In this document: positions 17,358 to 25,664 of the stretch, one piece after another
How the letters are laid out: every line of letters begins with the position of its first letter
How positions within the stretch are numbered: the stretch's first letter is position 1
NCBI GenBank assembly: GCA_902784435.1
Contig: CACZUR010000008.1
Location: 1 to 64,000 of the forward strand
DNA length: 64,000 bases
Origin: an uncultured Bacteroidia bacterium
Lineage (GTDB): Bacteria > Bacteroidota > Bacteroidia > Bacteroidales > UBA932
Direction: 5' to 3'
Made by a program: the position numbers and the translations under genes
Notes under the pieces: generated by a model
Databases searched by the model: none
The model's input: the letters and a program-made list of their open reading frames with translations, nothing else
What the model was told of the DNA's origin: nothing

Positions 17358-18022
17358 ATTTGCCAGTTGATGGGTGTTTTTCCTTCGGAGAGGAGAATCT
17401 GGTTGGTCTTGGAGAAATGCCGGCAGCCGAAGAAGGCTCCGCCGGCCAGCGGAGAGGGATGGGCGGCGGTGAGGACGTGGTGCCGGGTGGTGTCAATGAG
17501 CGAGGCTTTTGCCTTGGCGAAGTTGCCCCAGAGCAGGAAGACGATGCCTTCCCGCTGGTCGGACAGATAGCGGATGACGGCGTCCGTGAACGCGTGCCAG
17601 CCGATGTCCTTGTGGGAATTGGCCAGCCCAGCCTCCACCGTGAGGGAACTGTTCAGGAGCAGTACGCCCTGACGGGCCCAACTTTCCAGATTGGGCCGGC
17701 CGCTCATCCGGATGCCCAGGTCTGTCTCGATTTCCCGGTAGATGTTGCGAAGGGACGGCGGCATGCGCACCCCGTCCGGGACCGAGAAGGACAGGCCCAT
17801 GGCCTCGCCGGGATTGTGGTAGGGGTCCTGCCCCAGGATGACCACCTTCACCTGATCCACGGGCGTGAGGTCGAAGGCCCGGAAAATGAGGCTCCCGGGC
17901 GGGTAGATGACCTTCCCGGCGGCCTTTTCCTGATGCAGAAAACGCACCAGCTGCTCAAAGTACGGTTTCCCGAACTCCGGCGCCAGCGCGTCTTTCCAAC
18001 TTTGCTCGATTCTTACGTCCAT
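17354..18022 (-). CDS. ung: Uracil-DNA glycosylase (family 1)
   Basis: Removes uracil from DNA to start base-excision repair. The 222 residues contain the family-1 water-activating motif GQDPYH (64-69, catalytic D66), the LLLNSSLTV segment and the HPSPL DNA-intercalation loop near 187-191. It starts three bases after lon and overlaps coaD by four bases, so it is part of the lon-ung-coaD-thioredoxin run. Confidence 0.97.
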   Translation of the reverse strand: MDVRIEQSWKDALAPEFGKPYFEQLVRFLHQEKAAGKVIYPPGSLIFRAFDLTPVDQVKVVILGQDPYHNPGEAMGLSFSVPDGVRMPPSLRNIYREIETDLGIRMSGRPNLESWARQGVLLLNSSLTVEAGLANSHKDIGWHAFTDAVIRYLSDQREGIVFLLWGNFAKAKASLIDTTRHHVLTAAHPSPLAGGAFFGCRHFSKTNQILLSEGKTPINWQI

Positions 18023-18025
18023 TGT

Positions 18026-20428
18026 CTAAAAAATGAAGTCGATGACATCGGCTATCGTTTTTACATAGACAAAGATAAGACCTTTTATGTAAATTTCCTT
18101 GATATCCTCCACATCTTTTCGGTTTTCCTCCGAGATGACGATGGTGTGTACGCCGGCGCGTTTGGCCGCCAGGATTTTCTCCTTGATGCCGCCCACCGGC
18201 AGCACACGGCCGCGGAGGGTCATTTCGCCGGTCATGGCAATGCCGCTCTTGGGGGCCTGTCCGCGCAGGGCGCTCACCATGGAACTGACCATGGTGATGC
18301 CGGCAGAAGGACCGTCCTTGGGCACGGCGCCTTCCGGAACGTGCAGGTGGATGTCCTTGGCCATAAACTGCTCCGTGGTCATGCCGGCCAGTTCCGGATG
18401 GGCCTTGATGTACTGCCAGGCAATCTGGGCGCTTTCCTTCATGACATCGCCCAGGTTGCCGGTCATGGACAGATTGCCCTTTCCGGCCGACACCTGGCTT
18501 TCCACGAACAGGATTTCCCCGCCCATTTCCGTCCAGGCCAGTCCGGTGACCACTCCCGCTCCTTCGTTGCCGGCTACGTCGTCGTGGAAAGCGGTGGGAA
18601 GGCCCAGGTACTCCTTGAGGTGCTGCGGCTCAATCACGCGGGGGAATTCCTGCCCCAGGGCCATTTTTTTTGCCGTAACGCGGGCCACTTTGGCAATCTG
18701 CTTCTCCAGGGTGCGCACGCCGGATTCGTGGGTGTACTGGTCTACGATCTGCTGAAGCGCCTGGTCCGAGAAGGAGAGTTCATCGGCCTTGAGACCGTGC
18801 TCCGTAAGCTGCTTGGGAACCAGATACTGATGGGCGATCTGCAGCTTCTCCTCTGCCAGGTAGCCGCTCACGTTGATCATTTCCATACGGTCCTTCAGGG
18901 CCGGCTGGATGGTGCCGATTCCATTGGCCGTGGTAATGAACAGGACATGGCTGAGGTCGTAGTCCACATCCAGGTAATTGTCGTGGAAGGTGTTGTTCTG
19001 CTCCGGGTCCAGGGCCTCCAGCAGCGCGCTGGAAGGGTCTCCCTTGAAGTCCGAGGACAACTTGTCTATTTCGTCCAGCACGATGACGGGATTGGACGTG
19101 CCCGCCCGCTGGATTCCGTTTAGGATACGGCCCGGGAGCGCGCCCACGTAGGTTTTGCGGTGGCCGCGGATTTCGGCTTCGTCGTGCATGCCGCCCAGGG
19201 AAATGCGGATGTATTTGCGGCCCAGCGCCCGCGCCACGGATTTGCCCAGCGACGTCTTGCCCACGCCGGGAGGGCCCCACAGGCACAGGATGGGCGATTT
19301 CATGTTGCCTTTGAGCTTGAGGACGGCCAGGTATTCGATGATACGGTCCTTCACCTGGTCCAGGCCGAAGTGGTCCTGGTCCAGCACTTCCTGGGCATGC
19401 TGCAGGTCCAGGTTGTCGTCCGACATCTCTCCCCAGGGGAGGTCCAGCATGAACTGCAGGTAGGCGAACTGGATGCTGTAGTCCGGGGAGGAGGGGTTGA
19501 ATTTTTCCAGGCGGGCCATCTCCTTGTCGAAGATGGTACGCACTTCCTTGGACCATTTCTTTTCGTCCGCCCGGCGGCGCATCTTGTCAAATTCCTCGCC
19601 TTCGTCCATGCCCAGTTCTTCCTGGATGGTGCGCAGCTGGTTGTTCAGGTAGTATTCCCGCTGCTGCTGGTCGATGTCGGTCTTTACCTTCTGGTTGATC
19701 TCCTGTTTGATCTGCAGCAGCTGGGTCTGGGTGTCCAGCACCTTGAGCAGGGCCAGTCCGCGCTCGTGGATATCCGTGATGGCAAGCAGCTGGGTGCGTT
19801 CCTGGAAATTCTCCACCTCGATGGTGGTGGCAATGAAATTGACCAGGAAATGGAAGTTGTCGATGGTGCGCAGCGCGCCGATGGCTTCCTTCGGGGCGAA
19901 AGAGGCCGATTTGACGATGAGGGCGGCTTTTTCCTTGAGGGCGTCTCCCAGCACGCGGAGTTCGCGTTCATCGGCCCCGGCGGGCATGCTCTCTTCCACA
20001 TAGCGCACGCGCGCCTGGATATAAGGTTCATATGTGACGATGCTCTGGAGCTCGGCTAGGGATGCGCCCTGCAGGATGGCGGTGACGGTGCCGTCCGGCA
20101 TCTCCAGGGTTTTGATGAGCTTGCAAACCGTGCCCCAGTGGCACAGGTCGGCCTCCATGGGTTCTTCCACGGAAATGTCCATCTGGGGGATGGCCGCGAG
20201 CCAGCCCTGTCCGCTTTCTACGTCCTGTACCAGCCGGATGGACTTTTCCCGGCCCACGGTGACGGGAAACACGGTGCCCGGGAACAGGATGGCGTTCCGG
20301 AGCGCCAGCACCGGAATCACCGGGGGCAGCTCGGACGGATCCACCTTCAGGGCGGCGGCTTCTCCGATGACAGGCATTATGTTGACTTCTACGCCGGATG
20401 GCGTGGCATATTCGTTAAGTTTCTTCAT
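18026..20428 (-). CDS. lon: ATP-dependent protease Lon
   Basis: Cytoplasmic AAA+ protease that degrades misfolded and regulatory proteins. The 800 residues have the usual order: N-terminal substrate-binding domain (about 30-240), AAA+ module with Walker A GPPGVGKTS near 382, and C-terminal serine-lysine protease domain with the catalytic serine in KDGPSAG (S708) and a catalytic lysine near GGIKEK. The first 30 residues are a little longer than the E. coli form. A 13-base palindrome and a G/C hairpin lie just upstream. It is the first gene of a run with ung, coaD and the two-thioredoxin protein. Confidence 0.97.
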   Translation of the reverse strand: MKKLNEYATPSGVEVNIMPVIGEAAALKVDPSELPPVIPVLALRNAILFPGTVFPVTVGREKSIRLVQDVESGQGWLAAIPQMDISVEEPMEADLCHWGTVCKLIKTLEMPDGTVTAILQGASLAELQSIVTYEPYIQARVRYVEESMPAGADERELRVLGDALKEKAALIVKSASFAPKEAIGALRTIDNFHFLVNFIATTIEVENFQERTQLLAITDIHERGLALLKVLDTQTQLLQIKQEINQKVKTDIDQQQREYYLNNQLRTIQEELGMDEGEEFDKMRRRADEKKWSKEVRTIFDKEMARLEKFNPSSPDYSIQFAYLQFMLDLPWGEMSDDNLDLQHAQEVLDQDHFGLDQVKDRIIEYLAVLKLKGNMKSPILCLWGPPGVGKTSLGKSVARALGRKYIRISLGGMHDEAEIRGHRKTYVGALPGRILNGIQRAGTSNPVIVLDEIDKLSSDFKGDPSSALLEALDPEQNNTFHDNYLDVDYDLSHVLFITTANGIGTIQPALKDRMEMINVSGYLAEEKLQIAHQYLVPKQLTEHGLKADELSFSDQALQQIVDQYTHESGVRTLEKQIAKVARVTAKKMALGQEFPRVIEPQHLKEYLGLPTAFHDDVAGNEGAGVVTGLAWTEMGGEILFVESQVSAGKGNLSMTGNLGDVMKESAQIAWQYIKAHPELAGMTTEQFMAKDIHLHVPEGAVPKDGPSAGITMVSSMVSALRGQAPKSGIAMTGEMTLRGRVLPVGGIKEKILAAKRAGVHTIVISEENRKDVEDIKEIYIKGLIFVYVKTIADVIDFIF

Positions 20429-20433
20429 ATAAC

Positions 20434-20469
20434 TGACAATTTGTCATATCATGGGGGCACAATACCCCC
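20434..20469. promoter_or_regulatory. Palindrome and hairpin upstream of lon
   Basis: TGACAATTTGTCA (20434-20446) is a perfect inverted repeat around one central T, six bases before the lon start. A 5-bp G/C hairpin (20453-20457 with 20465-20469) follows. Position suits an operator or a leader-RNA structure for lon. No TAnnTTTG box could be assigned on this strand. Confidence 0.4.
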
Positions 20470-20530
20470 TTTCTCCTATATGGTCAATCTCCGTGCCAAG
20501 GTTCAAAAAAGTGTTTTTTGGCGCTAACAT

Positions 20531-20561
20531 TTTGAAATCTCAAAAATTAAGTCTAATTTTG
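20531..20561 (+). promoter_or_regulatory. HU gene promoter (TTTG, 19 bases, TAATTTTG)
   Basis: TTTG at 20531-20534 and TAATTTTG at 20554-20561, the best consensus promoter in this part of the window. The A-rich leader of about 45 bases is typical of highly expressed Bacteroidota genes. Confidence 0.8.
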
Positions 20562-20608
20562 CGTCGATTTTCACATAAAGAAAACCAAAACAATAAAACT
20601 ATAAAAAC

Positions 20609-20887
20609 ATGACTAAGGCAGAAATTGTAAACGAAGTAGCCAAGACTACCGGTATTGAAAAGGCCCAGGTGCTGGCCGTCATCGAAGAATTCACCTCTGT
20701 AGTGAAAGGTTCCATCATTGCTGGAGAGCCCGTATATCTTCGTGGTTTCGGCAGCTTTATCATCAAGCATCGCGCTCAGAAAGCCGCCCGCAACATCACC
20801 CGCAAGACCACTATGACCATCCCCGCACACGACATCCCGGCTTTCAAACCGGCCAAGAGCTTCGTCGCTGCCGTCAAGGAGAAATAA
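20609..20887 (+). CDS. HU/IHF-family DNA-binding protein
   Basis: Histone-like DNA-bending protein of 92 residues, the usual size. The N-terminal dimerisation helices (TKAEIVNEVAKTTGIEK), the GFGSFIIKHRAQKAARNI core and the beta-arm that inserts in the minor groove are visible. The C-terminus ends FKPAKSFVAAVKEK, as in HU. It has a strong promoter and is followed 26 bases later by a 30-residue basic protein and then by rng. Confidence 0.95.
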   Translation: MTKAEIVNEVAKTTGIEKAQVLAVIEEFTSVVKGSIIAGEPVYLRGFGSFIIKHRAQKAARNITRKTTMTIPAHDIPAFKPAKSFVAAVKEK

Positions 20888-20913
20888 TTATTCATTTATA
20901 AACCATCAACATT

Positions 20914-21006
20914 ATGTGCCCTAGCGGTAAAAAGAGAAAAAGACATAAGATGGCGACGCACAAGCGTAAAAAGCGCTTGCGCAAGAACCGCCACAAGAAG
21001 AAGTAA
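20914..21006 (+). CDS. 30-residue very basic protein (ribosomal-protein-like)
   Basis: Starts at ATG 20914 and ends at TAA 21006, 26 bases after HU. The product begins MCPSGKKRKRHKMATHKRKK and ends KNRHKKK; 19 of 30 residues are Lys, Arg or His. From memory, a peptide of this kind sits between HU and rng in many Bacteroidota genomes, and composition suggests an rRNA-binding ribosomal protein. It might correspond to bL38, reported in the Flavobacterium johnsoniae ribosome, but I cannot confirm that. The frame is clean and the gene is placed and oriented with its neighbours. Confidence 0.75.
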   Translation: MCPSGKKRKRHKMATHKRKKRLRKNRHKKK

Positions 21007-21023
21007 GTCTCTTCTTCACAGTA

Positions 21024-21053
21024 AAGGGCTTGCGGAGTGATTCGCGGGCCCTT
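21024..21053 (+). other. Hairpin between the basic-protein gene and rng
   Basis: An 11-bp stem (AAGGGCTTGCG with CGCGGGCCCTT, including two G-U pairs) and an 8-base loop end 28 bases before the rng start. The T-run after it is weak (CTTCCTA), so it may be a partial terminator, a processing site or a site for RNase G autoregulation rather than a full stop. Confidence 0.5.
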
Positions 21054-21081
21054 CTTCCTATCCAAACCATTTAAATTTCCA

Positions 21082-22647
21082 ATGGAGTCTGAGAAAGCGG
21101 AGAAAGATTTGATCGTTGACGTTACGCCAGCGGAGGTACATATCGCCCTGATGGAAAATCATCGGCTGATAGAGTACAACACGGAGTCCAGCACTGGGAA
21201 CAAGTTCACCGTAGGAGACGTTCACCTGGGAAAGGTGAAAAAGATTCTCCCGAACCTCAATGCTGCCTTTGTGGACATCGGCGACAAAAAGGAAGCTTTC
21301 ATCCATTACCTGGACCTGGGACTCTATTTCCCCGCCTTCGACCAGTTCGTGCGGGAATCCAACGGGAATACCCGTTCCAAAGACCTGTATTCCCGGATCA
21401 AAATCGGTGAGCCCCTCCCCAAGGAGGGCCATATAGAAGAGTTCCTGCGTCCCGGGCAGATGATCATCGCCCAAATTGTCAAGGAGCCCATCTCCACCAA
21501 AGGTTCGCGACTGACTGCGGAAATTTCATTGGCAGGACGCAACATCGTACTTCTTCCCTTTGCAGAAAAGGTATCCATCTCCCAGAAGATCGGGTCCAAG
21601 GAAGAGAAACGTAGACTGGAAACCCTGGTCAGGAGTATCCTTCCCAAGAATTACGGGGCCATCATCCGCACGGCGGCGGAAGGCAAGAATGCCGCTACGC
21701 TGGTGGCGGAGACAGAGTCCCTGATAGAAAAATGGGAGAGTTCCTGGAAAAAGATCGCCGGCAACAAGAATGTCCAGCTGCTGTTCACGGAATACAGCAA
21801 GACTACTACCGTCCTGAGGGATCTGCTGAACGAATCGTTCACCAACATCTGGATCAATGACCCTCACGTGGCCGAGGAAGCCCGGAAGTATGTCTCCCTG
21901 ATATCGCCGGAACAGGAAAAGATCGTCCATCTGTACGAAGGCAAGCAGCCCATCTACGACCATTTCGAGGTCACGCGGCAGATCAAAGGCTCCTTCGGCA
22001 AGGTGGTTCCCATGCGGCAGGGCGCCTATCTGGTCATCGAAACCACGGAGGCGCTGAATGTGATAGACGTAAACAGCGGCATCCGCACCAAGACGGCAGA
22101 CCAGGAGGAGAACTCCTTCGAGGTAAACAAGATCGCCGCCGAGGAGATTGCCCGTCAGCTCCGGCTCCGGGACATGGGCGGAATCGTCATCGTAGACTTC
22201 ATCGACATGGAGTCCAACGAACACAAGAACGCCCTGTTCAAACTGATGCAGGATTTGATGGAGCCCGACAGGGCCAAGCACAACGTGCTGCCCCTGACCA
22301 AGTTCGGCCTCATGCAAATCACCCGTCAGCGCATCCGTCCCGTCACGGAGATCAACACGTCGGAACAGTGCCCCGTGTGCCACGGAACCGGCAAGATCCA
22401 CTCCAGCGTGGTCATCGACGAAGAAATTGAACGGAAGATCTCCTTCTATGTCATTGAAAAGGGTGTCCGGTCCATTATCCTGCGTACAAGCCCCATCCTG
22501 GGCGCCTACCTGAAGCGCGGTCTGTTCAACTCCTATCTTAGCAAGTGGCGCAAACGCTACAAAGTGAAGATAGAACTGGTGGAAGTCACGGACTTTACCG
22601 TCCTGCAGAATGAAATGCTGAATGAAAAGGGAGAGAAGCTGGATTAA
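21082..22647 (+). CDS. rng: Ribonuclease E/G family protein
   Basis: Single-strand endoribonuclease of rRNA processing and mRNA turnover, 521 residues, the RNase G-like length without the long RNase E scaffold tail. It shows an S1-like RNA-binding region (about 40-130), the catalytic core with the metal-binding aspartate D329 in VIDVNSG and a second in VIVDFIDME, and the zinc-link CPVCHGTGK near 430. ATG 21082 is chosen because it starts at the family N-terminus; an upstream start would run through the hairpin. The gene ends inside a perfect terminator stem. Confidence 0.95.
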   Translation: MESEKAEKDLIVDVTPAEVHIALMENHRLIEYNTESSTGNKFTVGDVHLGKVKKILPNLNAAFVDIGDKKEAFIHYLDLGLYFPAFDQFVRESNGNTRSKDLYSRIKIGEPLPKEGHIEEFLRPGQMIIAQIVKEPISTKGSRLTAEISLAGRNIVLLPFAEKVSISQKIGSKEEKRRLETLVRSILPKNYGAIIRTAAEGKNAATLVAETESLIEKWESSWKKIAGNKNVQLLFTEYSKTTTVLRDLLNESFTNIWINDPHVAEEARKYVSLISPEQEKIVHLYEGKQPIYDHFEVTRQIKGSFGKVVPMRQGAYLVIETTEALNVIDVNSGIRTKTADQEENSFEVNKIAAEEIARQLRLRDMGGIVIVDFIDMESNEHKNALFKLMQDLMEPDRAKHNVLPLTKFGLMQITRQRIRPVTEINTSEQCPVCHGTGKIHSSVVIDEEIERKISFYVIEKGVRSIILRTSPILGAYLKRGLFNSYLSKWRKRYKVKIELVEVTDFTVLQNEMLNEKGEKLD

Positions 22648-22663
22648 GCTTCTCTCTTTTTTT
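22631..22663 (+). terminator. Intrinsic terminator of rng
   Basis: A perfect 10-bp stem, GAGAGAAGCT (22631-22640) with AGCTTCTCTC (22647-22656), a 6-base loop and a T7 run. The left arm is the last codons of rng. It lies at the junction with convergent alr, and the T-run overlaps the alr stop. Confidence 0.9.
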
Positions 22664-23768
22664 ACCGGATTACCAGCCGATGGATGCGGCGGGGAACCGA
22701 CGTGAGAATCTCGTAGGGGATGGTGTCCAGGATCCGGGCCAGTTCGCTCACTGTGGGGTCTTCGCCAAAGATGGTGACGGTGTCTCCGGCGGCGCAGGGA
22801 ATGCCCGTGACGTCAATCATGCACATATCCATGCAGATGTTGCCGATGGTGGGCGCCCGGTGCCCGTTCACCAGGAACGAGGCGGCGCCGCGGCCCAGAT
22901 GCCGGTCGATTCCGTCGGCGTATCCCACGGGGATGGTGGCGATGACGGTGCCTTCCTTGGCGTGGCCCCATCGGCCGTAACCCACGGTGTCTGCAGGGCC
23001 TAATTTCTTTACCTGCAGTACCTTGCATTTCAAGGATGCCACCGGGGCAAGTTCCTTGCCGGGCAGGGCGCTGATGCCGTAGATACCAATGCCCAGCCGC
23101 ACCATGTCGAACTGATACTGCGGAAAACGCTCGATGCCGGCGCTGTTGAGGATGTGGCGCATGGGCATGTATCCGATTCCGTCGGCTATGCGGTTCACAT
23201 TGTCCCGGAACAGTTTGATCTGACCCAGCGTGAAGGCGTCTTCCCCGGGGTCTTCCGCCACGCAGAGGTGGGAGAAGACGGCTTTTACCTTTACCTCCGG
23301 AGTTTGTTTTAAATAGTCTGTCAGCTCCGGCAGTTCCTCTGTCATGAAGCCCAGGCGGTGCATGCCGGTGTCCAGTTTGATGTGGACGGGATAGTCCTTG
23401 ATCCCCTGTTCCTTCAGGACGGCCACCAGTTTTTTCAGGGAGTACAGGTTGGGAATGGAGGGTTCCATCCGGGTTTTGATGATTTCCGGGTAGAAGTCCG
23501 TGCCGGCCGTGAGCACCAGGATGGGCAGGGAGATGCCGTTCTTACGCAGTTCCAGGCCCTCTACGGGATACGCTACAGCCAGATAATCCGCACCGGCCCG
23601 CTGCATCATGGACGCGAACTCCACCGCTCCGTGACCGTAGGCATTGGCCTTGACCAGCACCAGCAGTTTGGTCCTGGGGTCCAGCAGGGAGCGGAAGTAT
23701 CGGTAATTCTCTGTGGCGGCCTTCAGATTCAGTTCCAGCCTGGAGAAATCTTCTTGGAGTTGCGGCAT
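22662..23768 (-). CDS. alr: Alanine racemase
   Basis: PLP enzyme interconverting L- and D-alanine for peptidoglycan, 368 residues from ATG at 23768 (a GTG one codon upstream is possible but less likely). The PLP lysine is K40 in VLVKANAYGHG, and the C-terminal catalytic tyrosine is in VGYGRWG near 262. The usual RLGIGIYG segment is also present. It is a stand-alone racemase, not fused to MurF as in some Bacteroidota. A TAATTTTG box lies 19 bases upstream, divergent from the YugP-like gene. Confidence 0.95.
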   Translation of the reverse strand: MPQLQEDFSRLELNLKAATENYRYFRSLLDPRTKLLVLVKANAYGHGAVEFASMMQRAGADYLAVAYPVEGLELRKNGISLPILVLTAGTDFYPEIIKTRMEPSIPNLYSLKKLVAVLKEQGIKDYPVHIKLDTGMHRLGFMTEELPELTDYLKQTPEVKVKAVFSHLCVAEDPGEDAFTLGQIKLFRDNVNRIADGIGYMPMRHILNSAGIERFPQYQFDMVRLGIGIYGISALPGKELAPVASLKCKVLQVKKLGPADTVGYGRWGHAKEGTVIATIPVGYADGIDRHLGRGAASFLVNGHRAPTIGNICMDMCMIDVTGIPCAAGDTVTIFGEDPTVSELARILDTIPYEILTSVPRRIHRLVIR

Positions 23769-23787
23769 CACGATGGGTTTAGCGGTG

Positions 23788-23795
23788 CAAAATTA
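23788..23795 (-). promoter_or_regulatory. alr promoter -7 box (TAATTTTG)
   Basis: Consensus box on the minus strand 19 bases before the alr ATG. Confidence 0.65.
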
Positions 23796-23838
23796 ACATT
23801 TCTGCCCGACATTTTTTCATTTTCTCCCCTAAAAAGTG

Positions 23839-23846
23839 TATTTTTG
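23839..23846 (+). promoter_or_regulatory. Promoter -7 box (TATTTTTG) for the YugP-like protease
   Basis: TATTTTTG fits TAnnTTTG and lies 15 bases before the ATG at 23862. No clear -33 element is seen. Confidence 0.6.
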
Positions 23847-23861
23847 TGAAAAGACCGAATT

Positions 23862-24545
23862 ATGACACTCGACAATACTTCCATGTGGGTTCTCATCTTC
23901 CTGGTGATGGCGCTGAGCTGGATCATCCAGGCGCGGCTCAAGAGCCGCTTTGCCAAATACGCAGAAGTTCCGCTGGGTATCAGCGGTGCGGAAGTAGCCA
24001 GCCGCATGCTGCAGGCCCATGGCATCCGGGATGTGAAAATCGTCTGCATCCCCGGTAAACTCACAGACCACTACGACCCTACCACCAGAACGGTCAACCT
24101 GAGCGAGGAAGTGTACTACGGCCGCTCCGTCGCCGCAGCCGCCGTGGCCGCCCACGAGTGCGGTCACGTGGTGCAGCATGCCACCGGCTATGCCTGGCTG
24201 CAGATGCGCACCGCCCTGGTTCCGGTGGTTTCCTTTTCCAACAACATCGTGTCCTGGGTGCTGCTGGCGGGGGTTCTCCTGATCAACATCTTCCCCATGC
24301 TGCTGTGGATCGGCATCGGCCTGTTCGCTGCCAGCACGCTGTTCAGTTTCATTACCCTGCCGGTGGAAATCAATGCCAGCGCCCGCGCCGTGAAATGGCT
24401 GGACAGCGCCGGCATCGTCAATTACGAAACCAAGCCCATGGCGGCCGATGCCCTCAAATGGGCCGCCTACACCTACGTCATCGCCGCCATCGGCTCGCTG
24501 GCCACTCTCCTCTACTACATTTCCCTGGCCAACCGCCGGAACTAG
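23862..24545 (+). CDS. YugP-type membrane zinc metallopeptidase
   Basis: Integral membrane protein of 227 residues. A first membrane helix spans about 8-24, the HEXXH zinc motif is H98-E-C-G-H102, and further helices lie at about 116-165 and 200-222. This matches the YugP/COG2738 family (neutral zinc metallopeptidase-like), whose substrates are unknown. The gene has its own promoter box, is divergent from alr and converges on the DJ-1 gene with a 9-base gap. Confidence 0.92.
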   Translation: MTLDNTSMWVLIFLVMALSWIIQARLKSRFAKYAEVPLGISGAEVASRMLQAHGIRDVKIVCIPGKLTDHYDPTTRTVNLSEEVYYGRSVAAAAVAAHECGHVVQHATGYAWLQMRTALVPVVSFSNNIVSWVLLAGVLLINIFPMLLWIGIGLFAASTLFSFITLPVEINASARAVKWLDSAGIVNYETKPMAADALKWAAYTYVIAAIGSLATLLYYISLANRRN

Positions 24546-24554
24546 CAAAACGCC

Positions 24555-25145
24555 TTAGAGCATCAGCCCCGCACGGACTTTTTCTGTGGCCTCGGCTCCT
24601 TTCAGATAGGAGAGGATGGCCAGGCCGAAGTTTACGGCGTGCCCGGCGCCACGGCCGGTGATGAGCGTGCCGCCGGCTCCTTCCGCCGGGGCGGAGGTGA
24701 CGGTGCTTTCGGGCGAAAACAGGGCTCCCTGGGCCGTGAGCGCGTCCTCAAAACCGTCGAAGCAGGTGAAGCGGCGGCCGGAGAGGCCGGGAAGGTGGGA
24801 AACCACCAGCCCCGGAGCGGCGCAGATGGCGGCCACGGCCCCGCCGCGGGCCCAGTGGTCCTGCAGGATTTCCATCAGTTCCGCATGCCGGGCCAGGTTC
24901 TTGCTGCCGGGCATGCCGCCGGGGAAGATCATCAGGTCATCGGCCCCGGTGCCGGGTTCCATCACTTCCAGGTCGTTCCAGGAAGTGTCGGCCGTAACCT
25001 GCAGTCCGTGTGAGCTTTCCACCAGGTATTCGTCCGTGATGGAGACGGTGATGACCGGTACGCCGCCCCTCAGCAGCACGTCCCGGGTACCCAGGGCTTC
25101 CATGTCCTCGAAGCCGTCGGCCAGAAATAAATGTATGCCTTTCAT
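24555..25145 (-). CDS. DJ-1/PfpI family protein
   Basis: Protein of 196 residues in the DJ-1/ThiJ superfamily. The reactive cysteine is C108 in AAICAAPG, and the assisting glutamate is E16 in the DGFEDMEA motif. The length and the FPGGMPG segment match the YajL/DJ-1 branch, reported as glyoxalase, deglycase or redox chaperone; which applies here cannot be said. It follows tadA by 31 bases on the same strand and is probably co-transcribed with it. Confidence 0.92.
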   Translation of the reverse strand: MKGIHLFLADGFEDMEALGTRDVLLRGGVPVITVSITDEYLVESSHGLQVTADTSWNDLEVMEPGTGADDLMIFPGGMPGSKNLARHAELMEILQDHWARGGAVAAICAAPGLVVSHLPGLSGRRFTCFDGFEDALTAQGALFSPESTVTSAPAEGAGGTLITGRGAGHAVNFGLAILSYLKGAEATEKVRAGLML

Positions 25146-25176
25146 AAGTATCTATTAATCAATTGTTTCCTTATTT

Positions 25177-25611
25177 TTACCGCCGGGAGCGGAAAAACTC
25201 CAGCATCAGGGCCGCGCATTCCTCCTGGAGCACGCCGCCCCGGACTTCCGTGCGGGGGTGGAGCAGGGAAGGGGAGAAGAGCGAGAAACCGCGGCGCTGG
25301 TCCGGGGCGCCGTACACGATGCGCCCGATCTGGGACCAGGCCAGGGCGCCGGCGCACATGGGGCAGGGCTCTACGGTTACATATAAAGTACAGTCGTTCA
25401 GGTACTTGCCTCCCATGGCCTCCGTGGCGGCGGTAATGGCAATCATCTCTGCATGGGCGGTGGTGTCCCTGAGGCGCTCGGTCTGGTTGTGCCCCCGGCC
25501 GATGATGCGGCCCTTCCACGATATGACGGCGCCGATGGGGATTTCCCCGGCGGCCATGGCTGCCTGCGCTTCCCGCAGGGCTTCCTGCATCAATTTTTCG
25601 TCTTGCTCCAT
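25177..25611 (-). CDS. tadA: tRNA-adenosine deaminase-type nucleoside deaminase
   Basis: Zinc deaminase of 144 residues, most likely TadA, which converts A34 to inosine in tRNA-Arg(ACG). The zinc and catalytic motifs are HAE (H53, E55) and PCPMC (C83, C86), with the TadA-like start EALREAQAAM. A guanine deaminase is the main alternative. A TATCTTTG box ends only four bases before the ATG, implying a leaderless transcript. The gene is divergent from engB. Confidence 0.9.
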   Translation of the reverse strand: MEQDEKLMQEALREAQAAMAAGEIPIGAVISWKGRIIGRGHNQTERLRDTTAHAEMIAITAATEAMGGKYLNDCTLYVTVEPCPMCAGALAWSQIGRIVYGAPDQRRGFSLFSPSLLHPRTEVRGGVLQEECAALMLEFFRSRR

Positions 25612-25615
25612 ATGG

Positions 25616-25623
25616 CAAAGATA
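25616..25623 (-). promoter_or_regulatory. tadA promoter -7 box (TATCTTTG)
   Basis: Box on the minus strand four bases before the tadA ATG; transcription would begin at or very near the start codon. Confidence 0.65.
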
Positions 25624-25635
25624 TGAATTTATTTG

Positions 25636-25643
25636 TATCTTTG
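25636..25643 (+). promoter_or_regulatory. engB promoter -7 box (TATCTTTG)
   Basis: Consensus box on the plus strand, 21 bases before the engB ATG and 12 bases from the divergent tadA box. Confidence 0.7.
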
Positions 25644-25664
25644 TGGAGTAATCGGGAGAAGGTT

